DNA of 64,000 nt from the NCBI GenBank assembly GCA_031376285.1, contig JANMDN010000002.1, positions 62,001 to 126,000 on the forward strand. The letters are read 5' to 3'. The translations under genes and the position numbers were made by a program. Below the pieces are notes generated by a model. It was not told where the DNA came from, did no database searches, and saw only the letters and a program-made list of their open reading frames with translations. Of this stretch, positions 17,369 to 26,608 are shown piece after piece. The stretch's first letter is position 1. The number at the start of each line of letters is the position of its first letter. Source of the DNA: JANMDN01 sp031376285. Its GTDB lineage: Bacteria; Actinomycetota; Thermoleophilia; Miltoncostaeales; Miltoncostaeaceae.

Positions 17369-19314
17369 TCAGTACGCCGCCCTGGCTTTCGTCAGGCCGC
17401 CCTCGGCCGCGATCCTTGCCGCCTCGGCGCGAGTGTGGACGCCGAGCTTGGCGAAGATGTTCGAGACGTGGCGGACGGAGGTTTTCTCGCTGATGAAGAG
17501 CCGCTCGCCGATCCCTCGGTTGGAGATGCCGTCGGCCACCAGCCGAAGTACCTCGAGCTCGCGAGGGGTGAGCCCCGCCACCGATGCCTCGCGCCGCAAC
17601 GAACCCTCGTCCTCGGTCGCTCCGCGAAGCTCGGCCTCGATCAGGCCGCTCAGCCATCCATCGACGCTCAGGGGCCCGAAGTCCAGACTCGCGGTGTGGT
17701 GAACGACCCCGTCGAGCGTGACGTTGGCCGAGGGCAACGGAGCGAAGCCGAGCGGAACAACCATGGGAGCGTAGGTCGGGAGGTCGATGACCGCGGTGTA
17801 GAGCCGTCGCAGACGCGGCCGCAGCTCCATGTAGGTCCGCTTGATGTCAATCCAGCACGCGCCCTGAGCAGGCGACGGCGCCTCACCCACGTCACGGGAG
17901 AGCCACCGGCGCAGGAAGAGAACCCGCTCGCCCCGGGCCACGGGATGCGCCTCCAGCTCGCGCGCCCACGCCGCGGTCAGTGGGTCGGCCACAAGGAGCG
18001 CGCGATCTACTTCTGCCGACCGAAAGAGGACGAAGAACGCCGCCACGACCCCGTGAGCGCTTCGCGCGACCCTGAAGGTCTCGGGATGACGCTCCCACCA
18101 GCGCATGATCCAGCGGGAGGCCTCCGGCCCCTCCGCGCTCGAGGTGATGGCCGCGATTTCCTCGCCATCCCCCGAGGTGGACGGCTCGACCGCGTACTCC
18201 CTCACGCCCTGGGGGAGAAGCCCTCCCGCACACTCGGGTTGGTGATGAGGTAGAGCAGATCGGCCGTCGGGTGCCAGAGGCCAGCGCCTCTGGCGCGCTG
18301 CGACTCCTCGGTGAAGAGGCGCCAGGCTCGCCAGCGGTAGTCGGCGTATCGCCCGGGATCGCACTGGGCCAGATCGCGCGCGAGCGTCTCCCGTACGAGG
18401 TCGTGGATGATGAGCCCTTCGGAGGTCAAGTCGGCAAAGGGGAGCAGGCGCAGACGCTCAAACGTCTCTCGGGTTGAGGAACGCTGGAGCAGCGCGCCGA
18501 GGATGGGCTCGGTGATCCGTCGGACCGTCGAGGCGGCCTCGACAGCCTCGATCGTCTCCTCCGGCAGCTCAGCCACAAAGGCCTGCGTGAGCTGATGCAG
18601 CAGCTTGGGCGGTGGCGCGAGGTCAATCTTCAGATCCGGCCGCTCCCGTATGGCGGCCGCCGCGAGTTCGAGGGCGAGAGGGTGGCCTCGCTCGAACCGG
18701 TTCACGCGCCTGGCGCGCGGCGCGTCAAGGCCCCGTGCGACAAGCATCCGCTCGGCGTCGGCCGGCGCGAGGGCCCGAAGTTCGATCTCATGGAACAGGT
18801 CCCGCCAGCCGGGGGTCGTCAGCCATGCCTGGCTCGGCGGTGCCCGACCGGCCATGATCGTGAGGACTGTCTCGGGCAGAGCGGGCACGAACGTTTGGCG
18901 CAGCCAACTATCGATGAGCCCACAGGTCTCGTATGTATCGAGCGCCAGCACCGTCCGACGCGGGTCACCTTCCAGGCAGGTGACGACGTCCTCGATGTCC
19001 GGATCGCTCTCCTCGAATCCCAGTGCGGCCCCGAGCTTGGCGATAAAGCCTCTCGGGGTCGGCTCAATCTCCCGGCCGTCGAGGGCGACGAACTGGACTC
19101 CTGGGCCAAGCGAACTCCACAGGGCTGCGATCAGCCCGGATTTCCCGATCCCGCCGGGGCCATGGATGAAGGCGACCATGAACGGCGGCTCAGGTGCCTG
19201 GACGGCAGAGCGAAGTATGGCCAGTTCGGTCTCCCGACCGACGAACGACCGGCGAGCGACCTCCGAGAGGCGGTCGGCAACGCTGCGCGGTCCGCGTTCG
19301 CTGATCAGTGACAT
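17369..19314 (-). pseudogene. LuxR-family regulator with N-terminal ATPase domain, broken by a single-base frameshift
   Basis: The N-terminal part (19314 to about 18210) has HGPGGIGKS (Walker A) and a STAND/AAA-like region ending LLYLITNPSVREGFSP. The other frame continues directly with QGVREYAVEPSTSGDGEEI and ends in a LuxR helix-turn-helix (LTPRELEVLRLVADGISN, then ISEKTSVRHVSNIFAKLGV). Together they make a normal single protein of about 650 residues. The shift occurs at the G5 run 18211-18215; one extra G would restore the frame. It may be a real mutation or a sequencing error. ATG 19314 was chosen because conserved sequence begins shortly after it. Confidence 0.8.
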
Positions 19315-19453
19315 GGGGTGCCGACTATGGGACGCTCTCATCGGGTGATAACGACCATCCTCCAACCCGTGCGCGTATGCAAGCCCGGCGCGCCGTAGGG
19401 GGCTGCTTTCGGACAACATCGATCATCGAAGGTTGGCGCGATCCTCGGGTCGC

Positions 19454-19560
19454 GTGACGCCACGAAGGCGACTCGATGTGGCCTACGCAGTCGCCGACAT
19501 CGAAGACACTCGCGACGCGCTGCGCACAGTCGCGCTTCCCGCACTCAGTCAGCGTCCCTG
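19454..19560 (+). pseudogene. Fragment of a helix-turn-helix antitoxin gene
   Basis: Translation from GTG 19454 gives VAYAVADIEDTRDALRTVAL followed by PALS. This matches the N-terminus of the complete gene at 32617 (MAYAAADIADARDGLRTVAL then PALS) at 19 of 24 positions. The similarity stops about base 19550. The helix-turn-helix part and any toxin are missing, so this is a relic of a second copy. The rest of the 19315-19648 gap shows nothing else. Confidence 0.65.
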
Positions 19561-19648
19561 CCACCGCGGCCGTTCCGCGAGTACCGGAGATTGGAAGGAT
19601 CCTCCAGCGAAACGGATCTCGGCGCAGGGCTGGGCCTATCCGTTCCGG

Positions 19649-20902
19649 TCAGGATGGCTGTGGGATTCCACGTGTTGGACCGGATCCCCTGCCTCGCGCC
19701 GTGAGGAGCAGCGGGAGGATCGCGAGCCCGATGAGGCCACCCGCGATCGACAGCACGGCGAAACTCGATCCGGCCACGATCACCCCGCTGCCGAGCCCTC
19801 CGGCGGCACCCGAGAGTGCAAGTGCAACGTCCGCTGAGCCTTGGGTCTTGGCACGCCGTTCCAGCGGCACGGCATCCGTGAGGAGGGTCGTGCCGCCAAT
19901 CATTCCAAAGTTCCATCCAAGTCCCAGGAGCACCAGCGCAAGACCGAGTGTTGCGATGGAGTCCGTTGGCGCGACGGCCGCAACCACGCCGGCGGCGCCA
20001 AGGGTGAACGCGCCCGTCGCGATGACCGGGCGGCGTCCGACGCGATCGACCAGCACCCCTGTGAGCGGGGACGGGAGGAACATCGCCGCGATGTGGAGCG
20101 AGATCACAAGTCCTGTCGCGGCGAGGCTCTGGCCGTGGTCGCGCATGTGGACCGGCGTCATGGTCATGACCGCGAGCATCACGAGCTGCGTCACAACCAT
20201 GACGGCCGCCGCGAGCCGCACGGACGTTGTCTCCGTCCGCGGTGCCGCCGCCCCGTGGTTTGGTGCGCCGGTTTTGACGTCTGCGGCCCATCGACGGGCC
20301 ACCAGAAGCGGGTCGGGGCGCAGGCACGTGATCACCACGATTGCTCCGGCCGCGTAGGCGAGCGTTGCGAGCATGAAGGGCCCCGCGAGTGCCGTGATTC
20401 CCATGCGCTGCGCCACCGATCCGGTCACGTCGACAAGGTTCGGTCCGATGACCGCGCCGATGGTGGTCGCCACGAGCACCGTGCTGATCGCCCGCCCGCG
20501 CCGGTCGGGGTGCGCGAGATCCGCACCCGCGTAGCGGGCCTGGAGGTTGGTGGCCGTGCCCGATCCGTATAAGAACAGGGAAACGAGGAGCAGTGGGACG
20601 CTGTCGATGGCGGCCGCGGCGACGGTTCCCGCACCCCCAACCGCACCGACCCCGTATCCGAGCGCGAGTCCCGGTCGGCGGCCCGAGCGTTGCGACAGCG
20701 CACCCACCAGCCATGCTGCGAGGGCTGAGCCGAGCGTAAAGAGCGCAGCCGGCAGTCCGGCGTAGCCGCGCCCGCCGATCATGTCTTCGCCGAGGAGGCC
20801 GCCAACCGAGACGCCCGCGGCGAGTCCGGCTCCGCTGAGGACTTGCGCCGCGACGAGCACCCTTATGGTGCGACGTTGCGTCGTGTCTTCGTGTGGGCTC
20901 AC
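19649..20902 (-). CDS. Major facilitator superfamily (MFS) transporter
   Basis: About 417 residues with twelve hydrophobic segments and a SQRSGRRPGLALG loop between TM2 and TM3, plus VDRVGRRPVIATG in the second half, the MFS motif A pair. Substrate cannot be inferred. GTG 20902 overlaps the stop of the ArsR-rhodanese gene (GTGA), so the pair is translationally coupled and the regulator probably controls it. Twenty residues further upstream are open but would overlap the regulator more. Confidence 0.85.
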   Translation of the reverse strand: MSPHEDTTQRRTIRVLVAAQVLSGAGLAAGVSVGGLLGEDMIGGRGYAGLPAALFTLGSALAAWLVGALSQRSGRRPGLALGYGVGAVGGAGTVAAAAIDSVPLLLVSLFLYGSGTATNLQARYAGADLAHPDRRGRAISTVLVATTIGAVIGPNLVDVTGSVAQRMGITALAGPFMLATLAYAAGAIVVITCLRPDPLLVARRWAADVKTGAPNHGAAAPRTETTSVRLAAAVMVVTQLVMLAVMTMTPVHMRDHGQSLAATGLVISLHIAAMFLPSPLTGVLVDRVGRRPVIATGAFTLGAAGVVAAVAPTDSIATLGLALVLLGLGWNFGMIGGTTLLTDAVPLERRAKTQGSADVALALSGAAGGLGSGVIVAGSSFAVLSIAGGLIGLAILPLLLTARGRGSGPTRGIPQPS

Positions 20903-21585
20903 GGTCTGCTGGCCATGGGCTGCCCGGCGGCGCGCCATTCGAGCATGCCTTCGCCGAGCACCGTGGCTCGGCGCCCCTCGGCGCGCAGCAGTCGCGCCGC
21001 GTCGTGGGCCATCGCGCAGAACTCACCACGACAGTAGGCAACGATCTCCAGACCGTCGGGCAGCTCGTCAAGACGGCGGGGGAGGGCGTCGAGCGGGATG
21101 GAGACCGCGCCGGGGATATGGCCCGCCGCAAACTCGACCTCTGGCCGGACGTCAAGAACCAGGACGTCACCGGCGCGGGCGCGATCGAGGAGGGCGTCGC
21201 GTCCCAGCGGCTCGACGTCTGCGTCGGATGGGCCCAACCCGAGAGCCGCATTTCGAACCAGGTCGACCTCATCAAGATGGGCCCGCGCAACCCGTTGGAC
21301 CATCACGATCAGCGTCGCGACATCGTCATTTGCCAAGCGGTAGTGGATCCGGGTGCCTTCCCGTCGACGGGCCACCAGGCCACACCGCCGCAGCGTCTGC
21401 AGGTGGGCCGACGCCGTGGTGAGCCCGAGCCCAGCTGCTTGGCTGAGATCCTCGACGGAGCGTTCCCCTTGAGCAAGGATCTCCATGATCTCCAGCCGCT
21501 TGGGATGCCCGAGGCCCTTTGCGGGCAGAGCGAGTGCCTCGGCGAGGGCAACGCGGGCTGAATTCTGATTCCCACTGAATTCCAT
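20899..21585 (-). CDS. ArsR/SmtB-family regulator fused to a rhodanese domain
   Basis: About 228 residues. Residues 20-90 form a winged helix (LGHPKRLEIMEIL, then LTTASAHLQTLRRCGLVARR). Residues 130-225 form a rhodanese domain (VLDVRPEVEFAAGHIPGAVS), with YCRGEFCAM at the active site and its Cys present. Such fusions sense persulfide or related sulfur species, or metals. No Shine-Dalgarno precedes ATG 21585, so it may be leaderless. It heads an operon with the MFS transporter and is divergent from the oxidoreductase. Confidence 0.85.
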   Translation of the reverse strand: MEFSGNQNSARVALAEALALPAKGLGHPKRLEIMEILAQGERSVEDLSQAAGLGLTTASAHLQTLRRCGLVARRREGTRIHYRLANDDVATLIVMVQRVARAHLDEVDLVRNAALGLGPSDADVEPLGRDALLDRARAGDVLVLDVRPEVEFAAGHIPGAVSIPLDALPRRLDELPDGLEIVAYCRGEFCAMAHDAARLLRAEGRRATVLGEGMLEWRAAGQPMASRP

Positions 21586-21702
21586 AGAAAGAAAGAATAC
21601 ACTCGGCGACCTCGCTAATTGTCGCCGCCGGTAAGGGGGCGACCACGCCCCATACCGGGTTCGACCGACACCGTAGCTTTCGAGCTGTCGTAGCCTTGCG
21701 GC

Positions 21703-23256
21703 ATGCGGGCGAACTACGACGTGGCGATTGTCGGTGGCGGCCACAACGGGCTGACCGCCGCCGCCTACCTTGCGCGTGCGGGACGGTCGGTGGTGGTGCT
21801 TGAACGCCTGGGTCACGTCGGAGGAGCGGCGGTGAGCAGCCGCGTGTTCGCCGGGCTCGACGCGCGAGTCTCGCGCTACTCGTATCTCGTTTCGCTTCTA
21901 CCCCGGGCGATCATCGCGGAGCTTGGGCTCCAGTTTACGACGATCCCTCGGCGAATTTCGTCGGTGACCCCCTACGACGACGGGCGGCGTTCGCTGGTGA
22001 TGGACCGGACCGACCACGCGCGAACGGCATCGTCCTTTCGCGAGCTGACGGGAAGCGACGACGAGCTTGCGGCCTGGGAGCGCTTCTACGCGATGACGGC
22101 CCGCCTGGCATGTCTCGTCTTCCCGACGCTGACCGAACCCCTGCGTTCGCGACGGGCCTTTGAGCGCTTGATCGAAGACCGTCCAACGTGGGAGGCCTTG
22201 TTCGAGCGACCGCTTGGCGACACGATCGAACGCGAACTCTCGAATGACATCACTCGGGGCATCGCGTTAACCGACGGTCTGATTGGCACGTTTGCGTCGT
22301 CGGCTGACACGTCGCTTGCGCAGAACCGCTGCTTCCTCTACCACGTGATTGGAAACGGGACGGGCGACTGGGACGTTCCCAAAGGTGGCATGGGTGCCCT
22401 CCCCGACGCCCTCGCCGCCTGCGCGCGCGCGTCTGGGGCGGAAATTCTGACGTCTGCCGACGTCACTGCGGTGCACGCGGACGAAACGTCCTGTGAAATC
22501 GAGGTCAACGTTGAAGGCATCGACCGGCGGATCGGGGCAGGCCACGTCCTTGCCGGTTGTGCGCCGCGCGAGCTGGCGCGTTTGCGCGGGCTCGCGGCAG
22601 ATCCGCTGCGCCCCGAAGGTGCGCAGCTCAAGGTCAACATGCTGCTTGAACGACTGCCGGCGCTTCGGTGCGGAATCGACCCCCGCGACGCGTTCGCGGG
22701 CACCCTCCACATAGCGGAGTCCTACGAGGAGCTTGAGCGCGCCCACCGGGAAGCGGCGGCCGGCCAGATTCCATCTCGACCACCCAGTGAGGTCTACTGC
22801 CACACGCTGACCGATCCCTCGATCCTGGGCGACGACCTGCGTCGGAGGGGATGTCACACTCTGACGCTCTTTGGCCTTCACATGCCGGCGCGCCTCTTCA
22901 CGCACGACAACGCCGGAGTGCGGTCGGCGGCACTCGATCGCACGCTCGCAGTGCTCAATGAACAGCTGGCAGAACCGATCGAGGATCTCCTGATGTGCGG
23001 CCCGGGTGGCGCCCCATGCATTGAGCTTCGCTCACCACTGGATATCGAGGACGACGTCGGGCTCCCCGGCGGCAACATCTTCCAACGCGAGCTGCAATGG
23101 CCGTTTGCGGAGCGAGACGACGAGGTGGGAACCTGGGGGGTGGAGACAGACCATCCACGGGTACTGCTGTGCGGCGCTGGCGCCCGGCGCGGCGGAGGCG
23201 TGAGCGGCATTCCCGGTCACAATGCCGCCAGGGTGGTGCTCACGCAGCCTTCGTGA
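21703..23256 (+). CDS. FAD-dependent oxidoreductase, PYROXD2/phytoene-desaturase-like
   Basis: A 517-residue flavoprotein. It starts YDVAIVGGGHNGLTAAAYLA (Rossmann GxGxxG) followed by VVVLERLGHVGGAA and ends with the C-terminal FAD motif LLCGAGARRGGGVSGIPGHN. Length and motifs match the PYROXD2/carotenoid desaturase family. The substrate is unknown; no crtB or carotenoid gene is near. ATG 21703 is the first codon before the Rossmann strand. The last 60 bp face a hairpin and the convergent deacetylase locus. Confidence 0.87.
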   Translation: MRANYDVAIVGGGHNGLTAAAYLARAGRSVVVLERLGHVGGAAVSSRVFAGLDARVSRYSYLVSLLPRAIIAELGLQFTTIPRRISSVTPYDDGRRSLVMDRTDHARTASSFRELTGSDDELAAWERFYAMTARLACLVFPTLTEPLRSRRAFERLIEDRPTWEALFERPLGDTIERELSNDITRGIALTDGLIGTFASSADTSLAQNRCFLYHVIGNGTGDWDVPKGGMGALPDALAACARASGAEILTSADVTAVHADETSCEIEVNVEGIDRRIGAGHVLAGCAPRELARLRGLAADPLRPEGAQLKVNMLLERLPALRCGIDPRDAFAGTLHIAESYEELERAHREAAAGQIPSRPPSEVYCHTLTDPSILGDDLRRRGCHTLTLFGLHMPARLFTHDNAGVRSAALDRTLAVLNEQLAEPIEDLLMCGPGGAPCIELRSPLDIEDDVGLPGGNIFQRELQWPFAERDDEVGTWGVETDHPRVLLCGAGARRGGGVSGIPGHNAARVVLTQPS

Positions 23257-23300
23257 ACGGCGCTAAGGTCGCGCCATAGCCTCGCGGCAAGCCGCTCGTC

Positions 23301-23336
23301 GATCGGGGCCTGCCTGCCCTGCCGCCGGCCCCGATC
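23301..23336. terminator. Bidirectional terminator-like hairpin
   Basis: A perfect 10-bp stem, GATCGGGGCC / GGCCCCGATC, with a 16-nt loop lies between the convergent oxidoreductase and deacetylase loci. No T-tract is present. Confidence 0.5.
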
Positions 23337-23363
23337 CCTGTCAGCTGGTGGTCGATGCCGCAA

Positions 23364-23633
23364 TCACCACTGAACATGGTGGGACGCGACTCCATCCGCC
23401 ACGACCCAATGATCGGCACCGCTGCTCGACGAGCAAGCGGACGGAGTGAATGCCGAACCGGACGGGGTCGTCGTCAGCGTGAACGTTTCGAGACCCGCCG
23501 ATGAGATGGTGGCACTGCAGCTGACCGTCACGCTCGCGTTCGGAGGAAACCCGCGCAGGTTGATCGCGTAGCTGTCGCCCGAGGGGGTGGCGGGGCCTTG
23601 TGACAAGGAGACCGCCAGTGTGTCGCGGGATGT
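23364..23633 (-). pseudogene. C-terminal domain of the deacetylase beyond an in-frame TGA
   Basis: Directly after the deacetylase TGA the same frame stays open for 89 codons. It has no ATG or GTG near its start, no ribosome-binding site and no signal peptide. It reads DTLAVSLSQGPATPSGDSYA and ends DHWVVADGVASHHVQW, a small beta domain with a Cys pair resembling C-terminal tails of secreted actinobacterial proteins. It was most likely once part of the deacetylase. It could still be made by read-through. Confidence 0.6.
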
Positions 23634-24815
23634 TCACGGCTTCGCCGATCCTCCCTGAGCGTCGATCTCCGACACGACGGCGTCGACGGTTGCGACCCGC
23701 AGGCCGCTGTCTCGGATCGCGGCGAGCTGCGCGTCGAGCGTTTCAGGCGTCGTTCCGTAGGCATCGGTTGGCGTCGCTACGACTTGGTGGTAGGCGATGA
23801 CGAGCCACTTGTGTCCCTGTTTGGCCGCGTCGATCCACTGCTGGACGTCGGCGACGGTGGTGGTCCGCTGGACCGTCTGGGTCCGAATGTAGCTGCGGTT
23901 GAACGGGCTTGTCGTGTTGTCGCCACTGCTCGCGGTGCGGTGCGTGCGAAAGACCCTGCCGATGGCCGCGAGGACGTCGGCGTTGTAGTCCCCATACGGG
24001 CTCGCGAAGTCCAAGACAGGGGCCCCGATTATGGCCTCGAGCGTCTGTCGACTCTCGGTCAGCTCGCTCTGAAGACGCTCCGGGCTCAGGGTCGTGAGAT
24101 GGGGGTGAGTGACAGTGTGGGCCGCGATTTGGTGGCCTCCCGCGTACATCGAGCGGATCATGTCGACGGTGACGCGCCCTGGATCGCCGACGCCAGCCGT
24201 TGGGATGTACTGGGTAGAGGTGAAGCCGTATCGGTCGAGTAGCGGAATGGCGTTCGTGTACTGACTTCGGAGCCCGTCGTCGAATGTGATGGAGACAACG
24301 GGCTCGGGCGGCTTGACGGTGGGAGGGACGGCCCCAGCCCCTCCATCCACCGCCCCGGTGGTCGGGTCGACTGACGGGTTCGTCGGTGCAGGGGCATAGG
24401 TGACCAGCACCGATCGCCGGCGTCCTCGGATGACGCGAACAATTTGCCGGGCGGGCGCCGGCCGGTAACTGCCCCTTGGCGTATCGACCGCAGCGGCGTT
24501 GACCGTGTACACGCCGGGCGGCAGTGAAAGCGAGCGGGACCTCAGGAGAATTCGGGCGCCAGTTTTCGAACGAGCCTTCGAGATAGCGATCCTGGCGGCG
24601 TTCGCTCTCGGCAGTCCCGAGACTTTGACGACCAGCACGCCTCGCCCTGGATGATGGGTCGGAGGCTCTGCTTGGGCACCTGTGAGGACGGTCAGCAGGA
24701 GCACGAACGCGCCGGCAAAACTCGCCCAGCCCGGACAGACTCCCGACGAGCGGTGCCGGTGCGTTGTTCGGCCGCTCAGGAAGTCACGGCGATGGTGCGA
24801 ACGGTCGAAAACCAC
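23634..24815 (-). CDS. Secreted polysaccharide deacetylase (NodB homology)
   Basis: A signal-like segment (PGWASFAGAFVLLLTVLTGA) precedes an R/A-rich domain and a NodB domain with SITFDDGLRSQ (the DD metal/catalytic pair), AHTVTHPHLTTL (HxxxH metal ligands) and LDFASPYGDYN. It would remove N-acetyl groups from a polysaccharide outside the cell. The start is unsure: GTG 24815 leaves a 27-residue n-region, and GTG 24902 is longer. The stop at 23634-23636 is an in-frame TGA inside a longer composite frame. Confidence 0.75.
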   Translation of the reverse strand: MVFDRSHHRRDFLSGRTTHRHRSSGVCPGWASFAGAFVLLLTVLTGAQAEPPTHHPGRGVLVVKVSGLPRANAARIAISKARSKTGARILLRSRSLSLPPGVYTVNAAAVDTPRGSYRPAPARQIVRVIRGRRRSVLVTYAPAPTNPSVDPTTGAVDGGAGAVPPTVKPPEPVVSITFDDGLRSQYTNAIPLLDRYGFTSTQYIPTAGVGDPGRVTVDMIRSMYAGGHQIAAHTVTHPHLTTLSPERLQSELTESRQTLEAIIGAPVLDFASPYGDYNADVLAAIGRVFRTHRTASSGDNTTSPFNRSYIRTQTVQRTTTVADVQQWIDAAKQGHKWLVIAYHQVVATPTDAYGTTPETLDAQLAAIRDSGLRVATVDAVVSEIDAQGGSAKP

Positions 24816-24947
24816 CCGGTCTTGATCGGGACTCGGGTCCGGCAGCTTGAGTCGTTCAGGTCGGTGCCAACGCCGGATGTATGCCTCGTAGAGCCCGGGC
24901 ACGTCTGCGGGGAGTACCGGCTCATCGTGGATCGCTGCCTCGACGAC

Positions 24948-25448
24948 TCAGGCGGCGAGACGCGCGTGGTCGGCGTCGCGTGTGAACTCCATCGTGATCC
25001 GCGTTCCGCCGTCGCACGGTTCAATCTCGACTCGGTCGGCGATGGCGTCGATCATGACGAGGCCGCGGCCGTGCGCGGCATCGACGCTTGGACACTGCGG
25101 CGGCCAGGGGATCGTCGCAGGCGTTCCTCGACCCCTATCCACGACGCTGATCCTCGCGACCGTCGGGCCGACCGTGAAGACGACACCGACGCTGCCGATT
25201 GGATCCGACCCGTGGGTGATCGCATTCACGAGCGCCTCAGTCGTCGAGACAAGTACGTCGAACTGCTGCGCCCTGTCCCATCCGGCGTGTTGGAGTGCGG
25301 CCTCAAGACAGGGTCGAACGCGGGCGAGCGCCTGGTCGTCCGCGGGGAGGCAAAGCGTCCGAGTCCGCGTGCCCTGCGGCGGGCGCCGCCGATGAGGCGC
25401 TCCGGTGGGCCGGAGATTGCGAGTACGCCGTTGTTTGAGATCGAACAT
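24948..25448 (-). CDS. Anti-sigma-factor-type ATP-binding protein (RsbW/SpoIIAB-like)
   Basis: About 166 residues. It carries the GHKL ATPase boxes: STTEALVNAITHG (N box), DRGRG (G1) and AHGRGLVMIDAIAD (G2). This single-domain type usually phosphorylates an anti-anti-sigma protein or binds a sigma factor. No partner is adjacent. ATG 25448 follows AGGG by 8 bp; a GTG 9 bp upstream is also possible. The 25 N-terminal residues are basic and unusual. Confidence 0.8.
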   Translation of the reverse strand: MFDLKQRRTRNLRPTGAPHRRRPPQGTRTRTLCLPADDQALARVRPCLEAALQHAGWDRAQQFDVLVSTTEALVNAITHGSDPIGSVGVVFTVGPTVARISVVDRGRGTPATIPWPPQCPSVDAAHGRGLVMIDAIADRVEIEPCDGGTRITMEFTRDADHARLAA

Positions 25449-25695
25449 CCAGGTCACCCTGCCTTCGATTGCCTCGTCCTACCTCTATTGACGGCATTTC
25501 GGGCCCGGGTGATACATCCAGATGTCGGCGTAGAACACAACGCGGGGGGTGCAGCCAGGGGCGGGAGCCTGGAAAGGCCGGCCGTTACCTATTCACCAGG
25601 TAAGCGCTCCCTCCCGTTGTGATGTCATCCGAGCATGGGCCTGGCGGTGGCCGAGTAAGGTTGTCGCAGGACGCAGCCTGCTGAGGGGCAGCCGA

Positions 25696-26604
25696 TTGGA
25701 ACGCGGACACCTGCATCTCCACGAGGGCTCAGGGATCGGCCCCCGCGCCGGAAACCTGTCGGTCAAGACTGATGTTGAACCCGCATGGGTGACGCGCAGC
25801 CCGCCGCCCGAACTCCTGCCGTTCGTTGAGAGCTATCACGGCTACCGAACGTCGGGTGGGAGCGGCTTGCACCGGGGACTCCCTTCTCGGCACTTGACGT
25901 TCATCGTCAGCATTGGAACCGATATCGACGTCATCGCACAGACCGACCCTGCGCAGGCCCCTGGTCGGTACCGCGCGGTGCTGAGCGGCCTCCAGGCATC
26001 GTCCGCATTGATCTCGAACGATGGGCCGCAAGAGGGCGTCGCGATCGAGTTGACGCCGGTCGGCGTGCGCGCACTGCTCGGCGTCCCGGCCAGCGCGCTG
26101 TGGAACACGACGGTCGAGTTGGCCGACGTCCTCGGTCCAACCGGCGACGAGTTGTGGGAGCGAATGCAGCACACCCGCGGATGGGCTGCGCGGTTTGCGA
26201 TCTGCGACGAACTGCTTGGTCGTGCGATGGGGGTGGACACGCTGGAGCCCGCGCTTGCTCGCGCATGGCGACTCATCTTGGAGAGCGGCGGTACCGGTTC
26301 GGTGAGTCGGCTGGCGGAGTGTGTGGGGTGGACCCGGCAGCACCTCGCCCGGCGCTTTGCCGCCGAGTACGGCCTTTCACCGAAGTTGGCGGCCCGGGTT
26401 GTGCGCTTCGAGCGCGCCTGCGCGACGTTGCGAGAGGTGCCCTTCGTGCCGTCGATTGCCCAGGTCGCTGCGGCGTGTGGCTACTACGACCAAGCGCATC
26501 TGAACCGGGACTTCGTCGCGCTTGCCGGGTGTACGCCCAGTCACTGGTTGGCCGATGAGCTTCCATTCGTCCAAGACACCGCTGCAAACGAACCACGAGA
26601 ATAG
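25696..26604 (+). CDS. AraC-family transcriptional regulator
   Basis: About 302 residues. The N-terminal half (ELLPFVESYHGYRTSGG, then VAIELTPVGVRALLGVPA) matches the domain often fused to AraC proteins. The C-terminal third has two helix-turn-helices: RLAECVGWTRQHLARRFAAE and IAQVAAACGYYDQAHLNRDF followed by ALAGCTPSHW. TTG 25696 follows GAGGGG at 7 bp and is preferred to the GTG at 25549. The first VOC gene starts 5 bp after its stop, so the regulator may control that small operon. Confidence 0.87.
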   Translation: MERGHLHLHEGSGIGPRAGNLSVKTDVEPAWVTRSPPPELLPFVESYHGYRTSGGSGLHRGLPSRHLTFIVSIGTDIDVIAQTDPAQAPGRYRAVLSGLQASSALISNDGPQEGVAIELTPVGVRALLGVPASALWNTTVELADVLGPTGDELWERMQHTRGWAARFAICDELLGRAMGVDTLEPALARAWRLILESGGTGSVSRLAECVGWTRQHLARRFAAEYGLSPKLAARVVRFERACATLREVPFVPSIAQVAAACGYYDQAHLNRDFVALAGCTPSHWLADELPFVQDTAANEPRE

Positions 26605-26608
26605 GGCC

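Noticed and set aside
18211..18215. Programmed ribosomal frameshift in the LuxR gene
   Set aside because: No canonical X XXY YYZ heptamer in the zero frame; a simple indel explains it better.
19545..21290. A 581-codon minus-strand frame overlapping the MFS and ArsR genes
   Set aside because: It is rich in Arg/Pro and unlike any protein; the MFS and ArsR-rhodanese frames explain the DNA.
23634..23636. Selenocysteine at the deacetylase TGA
   Set aside because: No SECIS-like hairpin was found next to it and the family has no selenoenzyme member known to me.
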